Shown here: positions 15,357-25,474 of the stretch, in pieces
How positions within the stretch are numbered: the first letter of the stretch is position 1
Layout of the letters: the number at the start of each line of letters is the position of its first letter
NCBI GenBank assembly: GCA_023396095.1
Contig: JAEWXG010000020.1
Location: 1 to 35,478 of the forward strand
Direction of reading: 5' to 3'
DNA: 35,478 nt
Origin: Bacillota bacterium
Lineage (GTDB): Bacteria; Bacillota; Clostridia; Christensenellales; UBA3700
Made by a program: the position numbers and the translations under genes
The notes under the pieces: generated by a model
The model's input: only the letters and a program-made list of their open reading frames with translations
Database searches by the model: none
Told to the model about the DNA's origin: nothing

Positions 15357-16301
15357 CTAATCTAAAAAGATCTCTATGCAATTTTTAATCTCATCCAAAG
15401 ATTTTGAATTTACAATTGCTACTCGTTTTTTATTAGAATTTATTTCACCTCTAAAGAAAAATGAAAGTTGCGTTTTAATCATTCTATATATTAACTCACT
15501 ATGATAGAATTTTTCCAAAGTACTAATATATTTCATAATTTCTTGTTTCTTAGATAAATATCTGTCTTTACCCAAAATATCTAAAAAAATCCCTGGATTA
15601 CCAAGTGCTCCGCGAGCAATCATAACGCCATCTGCCTGCGTTTCATTCATTACATCGCAACAGTCATTTTTAGAAAAAATATCACCATTTGCTATAATAG
15701 GAATTGATAAATTTTCTTTAACAATTTTAATACATTCTCTATCAGATTTTCCTGCATAAAGTTGTTCTTTATAGCGCCCATGTATGGTTATTGCGCTAGC
15801 TCCAGCTTTTTCAATGACTTTTGAAAAGTTTAAAGAAACATCATCCCCAAGAGCATAACCTCGTCTAATTTTCACAGTAATTGGCTTATCTGTTGAAGAT
15901 ACTGCTGCCTGCACAATTTCATATGCAAGCCCAGAATCTTTTAACAATGCTGATCCTTCATTATTTTTTACAATTTTTGACACTGGACACCCCATATTAA
16001 TGTCAATAATGTCAAACTTGTTAAACAATTCATTTTTCAATGCTAAATAAATAAAATTTGGTTCACCACCAAAAATTTGTGCTATTTTAACTTTTTCATT
16101 CTCGGTTGTATATAATAGCTCAGATGTCTTTTTAGAATCGTATACGATTCCTTTGGCAGAAACCATTTCTGTAGTTGTTGCTCCAGCGCCATAACTGGCA
16201 ACTAAATCTCTAAAACCAACATCTGTGTATCCCGCCAATGGAGCCATAATAATATTGTTATCTAATTCAACGTTTTTTATTTTTAATTTTTTAATAATCA
16301 T
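15357..16301 (-). CDS. dusB: tRNA-dihydrouridine synthase (DusB-type)
   Basis: This 314-residue flavoenzyme reduces uridine to dihydrouridine in the tRNA D-loop using NADPH. Family marks are MAPLAGYTDVGFR near the start, INMGCPVSKIVKNNEGSALL with the catalytic Cys, KIRRGY, ITIHGR, ANGDI and GVMIARGALGNPGIF, which together form an FMN-binding TIM barrel. The C-terminal helical domain is short but present. The ribosome site is weak, and the gene follows the SseB-like gene by 11 bp. Assignment to DusB rather than another Dus subfamily rests on overall similarity. Confidence 0.9.
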   Translation of the reverse strand: MIIKKLKIKNVELDNNIIMAPLAGYTDVGFRDLVASYGAGATTTEMVSAKGIVYDSKKTSELLYTTENEKVKIAQIFGGEPNFIYLALKNELFNKFDIIDINMGCPVSKIVKNNEGSALLKDSGLAYEIVQAAVSSTDKPITVKIRRGYALGDDVSLNFSKVIEKAGASAITIHGRYKEQLYAGKSDRECIKIVKENLSIPIIANGDIFSKNDCCDVMNETQADGVMIARGALGNPGIFLDILGKDRYLSKKQEIMKYISTLEKFYHSELIYRMIKTQLSFFFRGEINSNKKRVAIVNSKSLDEIKNCIEIFLD

Positions 16302-16312
16302 AATTGAATAAT

Positions 16313-17170
16313 TTAATTAAACCCAATATTAAATTTGAAAAACTTTTTAATACTTTCCTTTGACTCTTTTTCTTCGGAAATATCTCTATCGTATTTCATT
16401 ATCTCACTATCATATTCTACGCCCATCTTAATATAGTCTTCTACCACTTTTTTTAATTCATCCGTATATCCATCAGCTAAATGAAGTAAAAATATAAATC
16501 TCTGCCCAGATTGCTCTATTTTTTCTAAAACTAAAAATTTAGATTCTCCCTCTATGTATTCAAACGGTGAATCCTCTTCAATTAAAAATTGATTGGAAAA
16601 AATAATACAACGCACAAAATCGATATTACGAATACCTAAATTAACACAAGCTATTGACCTTTCTTCTATTAAAATACTACCTACTTTATATCGTTCATAT
16701 GAATCCCAATCACAAAAATATATATTGCTCTTCATTCTTAAAAAAGTTTCATATAAATATTTTTTCTTTATATTTTTTGCATCATTAATTTTAGTTAAAT
16801 GCTCTGAAAGAACCATTGTTATTAAATCTTGCTGTTCAATAACAAAATACATATTCTCACTTATTGGATCTATTACAATCCCGGTAGTATTATCCTCGAT
16901 GACTCTATTTGCAAGTGTCATAAACTTGCACTTTTTAATACTGCATTTATTCTTATCTAAAAAAGCTTTTTTTGTTTCCTCGCAAGAAAATATCGCTAAA
17001 TATTTGCTTTGATTACCCTTGAAACTTATGTAATTAAAATTTTCAACTCCTTCAACTTTCCTAACGACAGTATAAACCTCAACTGTAGACAAATATTGCA
17101 AAAAATCCGCATATATTTCAATAGACAAATTTTGTTTTAATATTAAATATCTTTCTAATAACTCTTCCAT
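16313..17170 (-). CDS. SseB-like domain protein
   Basis: This is a 285-residue soluble protein. Residues about 30-125 (FNYISFKGNQSKYLAIFSCEE...FMTLANRVIEDNTTGIVIDP) fit the SseB N-terminal domain, a poorly understood fold named after enhanced serine sensitivity protein B. The second half may be an SseB C-terminal-like domain. It lies 1 bp after the membrane protein gene and 11 bp before dusB. No enzymatic motif is visible, and the role is unknown. Confidence 0.6.
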   Translation of the reverse strand: MEELLERYLILKQNLSIEIYADFLQYLSTVEVYTVVRKVEGVENFNYISFKGNQSKYLAIFSCEETKKAFLDKNKCSIKKCKFMTLANRVIEDNTTGIVIDPISENMYFVIEQQDLITMVLSEHLTKINDAKNIKKKYLYETFLRMKSNIYFCDWDSYERYKVGSILIEERSIACVNLGIRNIDFVRCIIFSNQFLIEEDSPFEYIEGESKFLVLEKIEQSGQRFIFLLHLADGYTDELKKVVEDYIKMGVEYDSEIMKYDRDISEEKESKESIKKFFKFNIGFN

Positions 17171-17171
17171 A

Positions 17172-17798
17172 CTACCCTTCTACTTTTATCCGAAAATATC
17201 CTGAACCTTCCACATCTTCTCCTAAGTTTTCTGTTCCTGCGATTCTTAAATTTACATATAATCGGTATTCACCCGATATTTTTTTATCAATTGGCACTTC
17301 AAAAACATAAGTTATTTGACATGAAGAATCTTTTGTTAACGATATATTGTTATCAACGTCAAAAGGCTCTGTTAATTTTCTAATAGGCAAAATTTCTTCA
17401 TCGTTTGCATTTTTTAAAACAAATGCTTTATCTTTATTTAACTCAATGCTATTTTTCGCATGAATATAATATTTTAAAAGTATATGTTTATAATCACTAG
17501 AAACTACTTGTTCAGAACTCCCTAATTTATATGCCGTTCTATATTCCTTAAATTGAAAGGAAATATCCACATTATTTTCATATATGGCTTTTTTATTGCC
17601 TTTTTCATAATAATCATATAAATTGATTGGCAGTGCCACATACTCTGAAATTGTCTTTTTCTTCAATTCGTATGACACAACTATTGTAGTAATAATAATT
17701 ATCAACGCAAATATACTTACGATTGAAATAACCTTTTTATTATTATTGATATTAATTTTAAAATTCTGATTTTCGCCGTTTTTGTTCTTATTTTCCAT
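17172..17798 (-). CDS. Single-pass membrane protein with an extracytoplasmic domain, unknown
   Basis: Residues about 1-20 are Asn/Lys-rich, about 22-42 form one transmembrane helix (VISIVSIFALIIIITTIVVS), and the remaining about 165 residues look like a beta-sandwich facing outward (SCQITYVFEVP, GEYRLYVNLRIAG). The tail resembles DUF4352-like or immunoglobulin-like domains, but I cannot place it firmly. It starts 7 bp after the GH95 gene and runs into the SseB-like gene, so all three are probably one transcript. Confidence 0.6.
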   Translation of the reverse strand: MENKNKNGENQNFKININNNKKVISIVSIFALIIIITTIVVSYELKKKTISEYVALPINLYDYYEKGNKKAIYENNVDISFQFKEYRTAYKLGSSEQVVSSDYKHILLKYYIHAKNSIELNKDKAFVLKNANDEEILPIRKLTEPFDVDNNISLTKDSSCQITYVFEVPIDKKISGEYRLYVNLRIAGTENLGEDVEGSGYFRIKVEG

Positions 17799-17805
17799 AT
17801 TCTCG

Positions 17806-20265
17806 CTATTTTATTGTGTATTCGCCACCCTCTACTCCATCAAAAATAATTTTTCCGTTTTCTTCTACATATTCAATATTAGCATTGCTATTTATATTTT
17901 GTATTGTAACCGTTTTATTTCTAAACGATGAAATATCAATTATAATCTTTTTATTTAACGATGTTTTTATATTTAGTTTATCAACTTTCATATCACCCCA
18001 AACGATATCAATAATTATTCCATCTCTTGCAACAATCCCATTTATTGAACCGTGTCCCCAAGCATGAGGTAGTGCCGGCAACATTTTTATATATCCTTGA
18101 TTACTTTGAACCAACATCTCATTGATCCCTGATGTAAATCCAAAATTCCCATCAATTTGAAATGGCGGATGAGAATTCCATAAATTTTTTAATGTTGCAT
18201 CTTTTATAATTTTTTGAACTAAAATATATGATTCTTTAGAATTATTAAGTCTTGCCCAAGCATTTAGTCTATGCGCCATGGCCCATCCTGTTGTTTTATT
18301 GCCTCTCTTCTTTAATGAGTACTCAGCAGCATTTTTATACATATCATTATCTGCACTAATCAAATCTCCAGGATATAATCCTATTAAATGAGAAATATGT
18401 CTATGTTTTCTATCAAAGAGAGATAATTTTCCTTCTTCATACCACTCTTTAATCTGTCCACTTTTCCCAATTTCTATTGGTTTTAGCTTATTGAAAATAT
18501 TTTTAGTTTCTGTTAAAAACTCAGCGTCAGTTTCTCCAACTATAGCAGATGAGTCCAATGTATCTTTATATAACTGCCAAGCAATTGACTGTTCATAAGT
18601 GTTTCCCAAAGTAATATCCCCATGCTCTGGCGAATATGCCGGAGCAAACAAATATCTATCATTACTTTTATCGTATAGCATTAATTTATTAAACATTTGA
18701 ATTGCTTCTTTCATCAAAGGATAAATTCTATTTTTTAGCATATCTACATCACCAGTGTACTCATAATATTCATAAATATTTTGCAATATCCATGAAACAG
18801 AAGCCGGAGACCATCCCCATTCAAAATCCCATCCAGGAGCTGTCCATCCAAAAGGATTATTTTGTGTGTGAATCATAAAACCAACATCTTGTCCTGTATA
18901 AATCTTTGCAGTTCTTCTTCCAGGCTCAACCAATCCTTCAATGTATGCAATTAACGGCTCAACTGTCTCTTTTAAATTCGCAGAATAAGCTGGCCAGTAA
19001 TTCATCTGTAGGTTGATATTAAAGTGATAATCCGAATTCCAAGGTGGAGTTGTACTATTATTCCATATTCCTTGTAAATTAGCAGGTAGTTTACTATTTT
19101 CTCTTGAAGATGATAACAATAAATATCTGCCGTACTGATATAATAAAACTTCTAAATATCTACTTTTACAGTCAAGTTGGTATAGTCTTATTATTTTATC
19201 AGTTGGAAGTTTAGGCAATGTTTGTCCAAGATCCAATTGCAATCTATCCATCTTACCTTGAAAATCTAATATATGTTCTTTTTTTAATGTTTCATATTTT
19301 TTTGTTAAAGCATTATCAACATTAGCTTTTGCTTTTGCCACAACATCATAGGATGAATCTTGTCGATACGTTGGGTACTCATGCTTATAATTAGTCTCAA
19401 TACTATAAATAAAAGTTATATCTGTTGCCTCATCAACACTAATTTCATTATTAACATAACTAATTTTCCCATCTGAAGAAGTAACACTTAATACTGCTGC
19501 ATATTTTAAATCATTATCAGCAATCCTTCCTACAACAATTAATTTTCCATCTTCATAAGCAACACTATCAACTTTCTGATCAAAATTAAACTTTATATTA
19601 ATTGAATAGGCTTTTGATTTTTGCGTTGTAAATTGACCTGCAAGAACATTTTCAGGGTTACTTACAAAATATTCTCTTTGAAAAGGATATGAACCTCTTA
19701 TGTATTGTATAGTGGAAATTCCTTTTCTTATGTCGAGTTCTCTTTTATATTGAATTGGTACAATTTGCTTCTTTTTTGTTTCAAAGATTAATTGACCAAA
19801 TGATTGATATGCCCCAAAATCATCTTTTACGCCTATTATTTTTTTAGCAGTGTTTTTCCCTTTCTTTTTATCACCTTCTAAAAGATATTTTCTAGACTCA
19901 TCAAAGTATTTTTTCATTAAATACTCGCCGTTTTCTAAAGTTTCATCATTTCCAAAAGTATATTTTCTACCTTCCTTTGGTCCACCTGTCCATAATGTTT
20001 CTTCATTTAACTGTATAATTTCTTTATTGACTCCACCAAAAACTGAAGCCCCTATTTTTCCATTCCCAAGCGGCAAACTCTCATTTTCCCAATTTTTAGC
20101 TTCCCTATTGTACCATAGCTTTAACTCTCTAGTGACTTCTGTACCCAAATATTTTGCTCCTATTCTTTTAAATGCGTAAATCATTAATGGATATATAATT
20201 CCGATAATAAGTGATACCAATATAATAGGTGTTATAGCATATAAAATTTTCTTTTTTTTACTCAA
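17806..20265 (-). CDS. GH95 alpha-L-fucosidase, membrane-anchored
   Basis: The product of about 819 residues belongs to glycoside hydrolase family 95. It has LPLGNGKIGASVFGG, LNEETLWTGGP, FNINLQMNYWP (the catalytic-site asparagines), SPEHGD (general acid Glu) and QIDGNFGFTSGINEML (Asp). Family members mostly cleave alpha-1,2-fucose from host glycans and milk oligosaccharides, some alpha-galactose. A hydrophobic segment (ILYAITPIILVSLIIGIIYP) near the N-terminus has no cleavage site, so the enzyme is probably tethered to the outer membrane face. An ATG lies 7 codons upstream, but TAGGAG is 8 bases before the TTG used here. It heads the run through dusB. Confidence 0.9.
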   Translation of the reverse strand: MSKKKKILYAITPIILVSLIIGIIYPLMIYAFKRIGAKYLGTEVTRELKLWYNREAKNWENESLPLGNGKIGASVFGGVNKEIIQLNEETLWTGGPKEGRKYTFGNDETLENGEYLMKKYFDESRKYLLEGDKKKGKNTAKKIIGVKDDFGAYQSFGQLIFETKKKQIVPIQYKRELDIRKGISTIQYIRGSYPFQREYFVSNPENVLAGQFTTQKSKAYSINIKFNFDQKVDSVAYEDGKLIVVGRIADNDLKYAAVLSVTSSDGKISYVNNEISVDEATDITFIYSIETNYKHEYPTYRQDSSYDVVAKAKANVDNALTKKYETLKKEHILDFQGKMDRLQLDLGQTLPKLPTDKIIRLYQLDCKSRYLEVLLYQYGRYLLLSSSRENSKLPANLQGIWNNSTTPPWNSDYHFNINLQMNYWPAYSANLKETVEPLIAYIEGLVEPGRRTAKIYTGQDVGFMIHTQNNPFGWTAPGWDFEWGWSPASVSWILQNIYEYYEYTGDVDMLKNRIYPLMKEAIQMFNKLMLYDKSNDRYLFAPAYSPEHGDITLGNTYEQSIAWQLYKDTLDSSAIVGETDAEFLTETKNIFNKLKPIEIGKSGQIKEWYEEGKLSLFDRKHRHISHLIGLYPGDLISADNDMYKNAAEYSLKKRGNKTTGWAMAHRLNAWARLNNSKESYILVQKIIKDATLKNLWNSHPPFQIDGNFGFTSGINEMLVQSNQGYIKMLPALPHAWGHGSINGIVARDGIIIDIVWGDMKVDKLNIKTSLNKKIIIDISSFRNKTVTIQNINSNANIEYVEENGKIIFDGVEGGEYTIK

Positions 20266-20386
20266 TGTAGTCTCTCCTATTTGCATCCCTACGTATATAG
20301 TCTACCATATAATTATAATGTTTATTAATATAATTTGGATGACAGATTTCACCAGATTTTTAAATCTTCCTTAAATGCATTAAAAA

Positions 20387-20416
20387 CTATCTATTCTTTG
20401 TATAGATAGTTTTTTT
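20387..20416 (-). terminator. Intrinsic terminator at the end of the purine operon
   Basis: AACTATCTAT pairs with ATAGATAGTT across a seven-base loop. T-runs follow on both strands, so it may work in both directions. It lies about 55 bp after the purL stop, and no plus-strand gene ends here. Confidence 0.85.
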
Positions 20417-20470
20417 TGAGATTTTATAATCAAACCAAGTATATTTATTGTTTATAGATTGTAAATTAAA

Positions 20471-23400
20471 CTATTTAAAATAATTAACCCCACTTTCAAA
20501 TAATTTCATATCATAATTACCTTCGACATTCTTATACAAATTATCATCAATTCTTTCAGCATGTCCCATCTTACCTAAAACGTGCCCATCTGGTGAAATT
20601 ATTCCTTCAATAGAATGTATTGATCCATTTGGATTATATGGAGATTCCATAGTCGCATTGCCGAATTTATCAACATATTGTGTAGCAACTTGACCTGCCT
20701 TAATTAATTTTTCCAATTCTTCACTAGAAGATACAAATCTTCCTTCGCCATGGCTTATGGCAACATTGAAAATATCCCCAACTTTAATTGAGTTAAACCA
20801 AGGAGTTTTATTCGTTGCGACACGGATTCTAGATATTGTACTAATATGCCTTGAGATATTATTAAATGTCAAAGTTGGAGCTTTTTCACTTTGCTCTATT
20901 ATCTCACCATATGGCACTAAACCTAACTTTATTAATGCTTGAAATCCATTGCATATACCTATTGCCAAACCATCTCTATTCTTAAGTAATTCTTCAACAA
21001 CATCTTTAATTTTTGGATTTCTAAACGTTGTTGCAATAAATTTGCCGCTTCCGTCTGGCTCATCTCCTCCACTAAACCCACCTGGAAAAGCAATTATTTG
21101 AGATTTTTTAATTTCATCAATAATTCTTTCAACACTCTCTTCAATATCTTGTGGGTTTTGGTTTCTTATAACTAATGTAGAAACTTTAGCACCAGCCCTT
21201 TGAAAAGCTCTTGCAGTATCATACTCACAGTTTGTCCCTGGAAAAACTGGAATAAATACTCTAGGTTGTACAATATTTAATTCTTTTGCTGTTTTCTTAA
21301 TGCCAAAGAATGATAAATTAGAAACTTCACCTTCAGCTGGAGAATTAACTGGAAATACTTTATCTAAAGTTTTGGTAAAACTTTTTTCTAATTCATCTAA
21401 TGAAATTTCCTCAATTCCAAATAAAACTTTTGGTTGAGTAATAAATTGCCCTATTAACTCACCGTGACTATACTTTTCATTAGAAACTACAATAATATCT
21501 CCAAATGACGGATAGAACAATTCCTCATTAATATTCTGAACATTAAATCCAATAGATGATGAAATAATAGATTTTATTATACTAATTAATGCCCCACCTT
21601 CTTCTACAACTGTAGCTGCTACAATTTTACCTTCTTTAATATCTGTGCTGATTAAGTCATACATATCTAATAGTCTCTTAAAATCAGGAACAGAATATTT
21701 GTCTTTTGGAATACTCAATCTATAAACATAATTATATCCATCTTCTGAATATTTAAATGTATTGTGAATTAATTTATCTGCTTTAATCACTCCAACAGCG
21801 AATGATATTAAAGTTGGAACCACATCAATATTTTCAAAAGATCCAGACATTGAATCCTTCCCACCAATAGCTGCAACTTTTAGTTCAAATTGAGCTAGAA
21901 AAGCTCCCAATAATGCCCTTGTTGGTTCTCCCCATCTTTTTTCATCTTTGCCCAATTTTTTGAAATATTCTTGCAAAGTCAATCTAATCGTTTTTAACTC
22001 AACGCCAGATGCAATCAACTTTGAAATAGATGCAACTATTGAATATATTGCACCTATAAAAGGGGCCTCATCCATTAAATACGGATAGCAAGCGTATGAA
22101 GAAACCGTTGCTGTGTTAGTATGCCCAATAACTGGCAATTTTGCCGCCATAACAATTGATTGTGTTAATTGTTTTTTACCACCAAAAGGCATTAAAACAC
22201 TCGCCGCCCCAATGGTTGAATCAAACATCTCCCCAAGTCCCTTAGTCGAGCAAACATTTAATCTTGAAAGTTCTTTTAATACAGCTTGCTTATAATCATT
22301 GTTCTTAATTTCTTCTCTAATGTTTTTATTCACTTTTAACATATACGAGGAAATTTCTTCTTCAATTAAAACTTTTTGTGTTTGTTTTACACCATTTGTA
22401 TCTAAAAACGATCTCTCTAAATCAACGATAACTCTATCATTTAAAAACATTCTCATCCTCTTTAAAGATGTGATGTTTGCAACTTCAACTGCATTTAAAT
22501 TCTCTTGGCGGGCAAGGTCAATAAATCTTTGTGCATTTTCTTTTTTTACAACTACAGCCATTCTTTCTTGTGATTCTGAAATTGCTATTTCTGTTCCACT
22601 AAGTCCTGCATATTTTTTAGGTACCCTATCTAAATAAATATCTAAGCCTTCTGATAACTCTCCAATAGCAACTGAAACTCCACCAGCACCAAAATCATTA
22701 CAACGAATAATGTAATTTGCTGCCTCTTTATTTCTAAATAATCTTTGAATTTTTCTTTCAATAGTTGGGTTTCCTTTTTGAACTTCAGCTCCACTTGTTT
22801 CAACAGATTTTACATCATGAGATTTGGATGAACCAGTCGCACCTCCACAACCGTCACGACCAGTTGCCCCTCCAAGTAATATAACAATATCTCCTTCTTT
22901 AGGGACCTCTCTTTTTACATTTTCTTCTGGTGCACCAGCGATAACAAAACCTGTTTCCAAACGCTTTGCAACATATTTTTCGTGATACATTTCTGCTACT
23001 AGCCCTGTAGCCAAACCAATTTGGTTACCATAGCTTGAATAGCCATGTGCTGCTGTTTTAGTAATTACTCTTTGTGGTAATTTTCCCTTAATGGTTTCAT
23101 TTAATGGAACTGTTGGATCAGCTGAACCTGTTACTCTCATTGCCTGATAAACATATGTTCTTCCACTTAATGGATCACGGATGGCCCCACCTAAACAAGT
23201 TGCCGCTCCTCCAAAAGGTTCTATTTCGGTCGGATGATTGTGTGTTTCATTTTTAAACATAACTAACCAATCTTCATCTACACCATTATTGTCAACTTTT
23301 ACTTTAATTGAGCAAGCATTAATTTCTTCAGAAACATCTAAATTATCGAGATAACCTTTTTTTACTAACTCCTTAACTATAATTGTTGCAATAGACATCA

Positions 23401-24202
23401 AAGATTTATATTTATCAGGTCTGTTTTTATAGTGCTCATCAAATAAAATGTTGTATTTATCCAACGCCTTTTGTATATGTGGATTTTCCGACTTAATATC
23501 AATTTTTATTAATTCTGTATTAAATGTTGTATGTCTACAATGGTCGGACCAATAAGTATCAATAACCTTAATTTCTGTCTCTGTCGCATTACGATTTTTA
23601 TTTTTAAAATATTGTTGAACAAATTCTAAATCTTCTAAAGACATGGCTAGTCCCCAAGCATCATACATGTTTTTTATTTGTTCTTTATTAAAATTAATAA
23701 AATTTTCAATTTCTTTAACTTCTTGAGATGGCAATATTTTATCTGCTAATGTCTTTGGTTTATCAAATGTTCCTTCTCTAGATTCAACAGGATTTATTAA
23801 ATATGTTTTAATGTTCTTTAATTCATTGTCGTTTATGTTCTTAATAGCATAAACTACTGCACAACGTATCAAAGGTTTTTCACTCATAGAAAGTAAAGCA
23901 ACACACTGCTCAGCGCTATCAGCCCTTTGATCATATTGCCCTGGCAAATATTCACTAACAAACAACTTATATCCTATTAATGTTGGCAATTCTTCTTCAT
24001 ATACATCATCAACTACACTTTCAGAAAATATCGTTCTTAATGATGTTTTATATACATTGTCATCAATATTTTCTATGTCATAGCGCAAGAATATTTTGAC
24101 ATCACTCGCCTTAATATTTAATACAGTATTAATATCTGATAATAATTTCTTTTCAGAATGTGCATATTCTTTTTTCTTTTCTACAAAAATTCTTCTAATC
24201 AT
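20471..24202 (-). CDS. purL: Phosphoribosylformylglycinamidine synthase, single-chain
   Basis: This enzyme converts FGAR, glutamine and ATP to FGAM (step 4 of IMP synthesis). The 1243-residue chain includes an N-terminal PurS-like part, two AIR-synthase-type halves (NHPTEIEPFGGAATCLGG, GKDSMSGSF) and a C-terminal class I glutamine amidotransferase with Cys1084 (GICNGFQAL), His1214 and Glu1216 (GHAER). Separate purS and purQ are therefore not needed. This compact form is known from Clostridia and streptococci. The ATG overlaps the TGA of purD (ATGA). It is the last gene of the operon. Confidence 0.97.
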   Translation of the reverse strand: MIRRIFVEKKKEYAHSEKKLLSDINTVLNIKASDVKIFLRYDIENIDDNVYKTSLRTIFSESVVDDVYEEELPTLIGYKLFVSEYLPGQYDQRADSAEQCVALLSMSEKPLIRCAVVYAIKNINDNELKNIKTYLINPVESREGTFDKPKTLADKILPSQEVKEIENFINFNKEQIKNMYDAWGLAMSLEDLEFVQQYFKNKNRNATETEIKVIDTYWSDHCRHTTFNTELIKIDIKSENPHIQKALDKYNILFDEHYKNRPDKYKSLMSIATIIVKELVKKGYLDNLDVSEEINACSIKVKVDNNGVDEDWLVMFKNETHNHPTEIEPFGGAATCLGGAIRDPLSGRTYVYQAMRVTGSADPTVPLNETIKGKLPQRVITKTAAHGYSSYGNQIGLATGLVAEMYHEKYVAKRLETGFVIAGAPEENVKREVPKEGDIVILLGGATGRDGCGGATGSSKSHDVKSVETSGAEVQKGNPTIERKIQRLFRNKEAANYIIRCNDFGAGGVSVAIGELSEGLDIYLDRVPKKYAGLSGTEIAISESQERMAVVVKKENAQRFIDLARQENLNAVEVANITSLKRMRMFLNDRVIVDLERSFLDTNGVKQTQKVLIEEEISSYMLKVNKNIREEIKNNDYKQAVLKELSRLNVCSTKGLGEMFDSTIGAASVLMPFGGKKQLTQSIVMAAKLPVIGHTNTATVSSYACYPYLMDEAPFIGAIYSIVASISKLIASGVELKTIRLTLQEYFKKLGKDEKRWGEPTRALLGAFLAQFELKVAAIGGKDSMSGSFENIDVVPTLISFAVGVIKADKLIHNTFKYSEDGYNYVYRLSIPKDKYSVPDFKRLLDMYDLISTDIKEGKIVAATVVEEGGALISIIKSIISSSIGFNVQNINEELFYPSFGDIIVVSNEKYSHGELIGQFITQPKVLFGIEEISLDELEKSFTKTLDKVFPVNSPAEGEVSNLSFFGIKKTAKELNIVQPRVFIPVFPGTNCEYDTARAFQRAGAKVSTLVIRNQNPQDIEESVERIIDEIKKSQIIAFPGGFSGGDEPDGSGKFIATTFRNPKIKDVVEELLKNRDGLAIGICNGFQALIKLGLVPYGEIIEQSEKAPTLTFNNISRHISTISRIRVATNKTPWFNSIKVGDIFNVAISHGEGRFVSSSEELEKLIKAGQVATQYVDKFGNATMESPYNPNGSIHSIEGIISPDGHVLGKMGHAERIDDNLYKNVEGNYDMKLFESGVNYFK

Positions 24203-25461
24203 AATTTAATACCTATATCCTTTCTATATTGCATATTTTTAAAATTAATTTTCTCTACATTTTTATATGCCTTTTTTCTAGCTTCCTCGATATTATCTCC
24301 CATAGCTGTAACTCCTAATACTCTACCACCTGCAGTAACAAGTTTTCCATCTACCATTTTGTCACCAGCATGGAACAACATAACATCACTATCTATATCA
24401 CCAATTTTAATTTCAAAACCCTTTTCATAAGATTCGGGATATCCTCCAGAAGCTAAAATAACACAAACAACTTCTTTATCAACCCACTCAATATTAACTT
24501 TGTCTAATGTTTGATCTATGCAAGCATTAAAGATCTCATATAAATCTGTTTTTAATCTTGGCAAAACTACTTGCGTTTCAGGATCGCCAAATCTTGCATT
24601 GTATTCTAAAACTTTTGGCCCATCACTTGTTAACATTAATCCAAAATATATTACGCCCTTAAATTGCCTATTTTCTTTATTTAAAGCATCAACTGTTTTC
24701 AAAATAATATTTTCATATACATATTTTTCCATATCTTTTGTATAACATTTTGATGGGGAGAACGTTCCCATTCCCCCAGTATTTAAACCTAAGTCATTAT
24801 CAAAAGCCCTTTTATGGTCTTGAGATGAAACCATAGGGATAATAGTCTTACCGTCTGTGAATGTTAAAATTGAAACTTCTTTACCTTCTAAAAATTCCTC
24901 AACAATAACTTTATTTCCCGCCTTATTAAATTTATAATTAACTAACATATCAAGCCCTGCTTGAAATGCTTCCTCTTTAGTTTGAGCAATAATAACTCCT
25001 TTTCCCAAAGCTAACCCATCTGCTTTAACAACTAATGGAAACTTGGTTTGCGAATTTATATAATTTTTAAAACTTTCATAATCTAAAAATTCTTTATATT
25101 TTGCAGTTGGAATATTGTACTTTAACATCAGTTCTTTTGAAAAAGCTTTAGACCCTTCAAGTATTGCTGCTCTTTTATTGGGTCCAAATGCTCTATATCC
25201 ATTTTTTTCCAATTCATCTACAAGTCCCGCAACTAACGGATCATCAGGAGCAACAACAATTAAATCAATATTTTTTAAAGTATTTAAATACGCAATAATC
25301 TTATCAAAATCCATAACTGGGATATCTATGCATTCTGCAATTTGAGATATTCCACCATTACCAGGAATACAATAAATTTTATCAACTTTTTTTGATTTCT
25401 TTAGAAAATAACATATTGCATGTTCTCTTCCACCGCCACCAATTACTACTACATTTGCCAT
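24199..25461 (-). CDS. purD: Phosphoribosylamine-glycine ligase (GAR synthetase)
   Basis: This ATP-grasp enzyme joins glycine to phosphoribosylamine. The start MANVVVIGGGGREHA, FPLVVKADGLALGKGV, GGMGTFSP and EYNARFGDPE are family marks. The product is 420 residues. An earlier in-frame start would extend into purH, but GAGGG lies 6 bases before this ATG, which follows purH by 13 bp. APDDPLV replaces the usual APEVPL near the end of the N-domain. It is coupled to purL by a 4-base overlap. Confidence 0.95.
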   Translation of the reverse strand: MANVVVIGGGGREHAICYFLKKSKKVDKIYCIPGNGGISQIAECIDIPVMDFDKIIAYLNTLKNIDLIVVAPDDPLVAGLVDELEKNGYRAFGPNKRAAILEGSKAFSKELMLKYNIPTAKYKEFLDYESFKNYINSQTKFPLVVKADGLALGKGVIIAQTKEEAFQAGLDMLVNYKFNKAGNKVIVEEFLEGKEVSILTFTDGKTIIPMVSSQDHKRAFDNDLGLNTGGMGTFSPSKCYTKDMEKYVYENIILKTVDALNKENRQFKGVIYFGLMLTSDGPKVLEYNARFGDPETQVVLPRLKTDLYEIFNACIDQTLDKVNIEWVDKEVVCVILASGGYPESYEKGFEIKIGDIDSDVMLFHAGDKMVDGKLVTAGGRVLGVTAMGDNIEEARKKAYKNVEKINFKNMQYRKDIGIKL

Positions 25462-25474
25462 ATTTGCCCTCATA

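Noticed and set aside
22299..22637. Plus-strand ORFs of 60-164 residues opposite purL, purH, AEC and other genes
   Set aside because: They are antisense shadows of long conserved genes, without ribosome sites or recognisable protein features.
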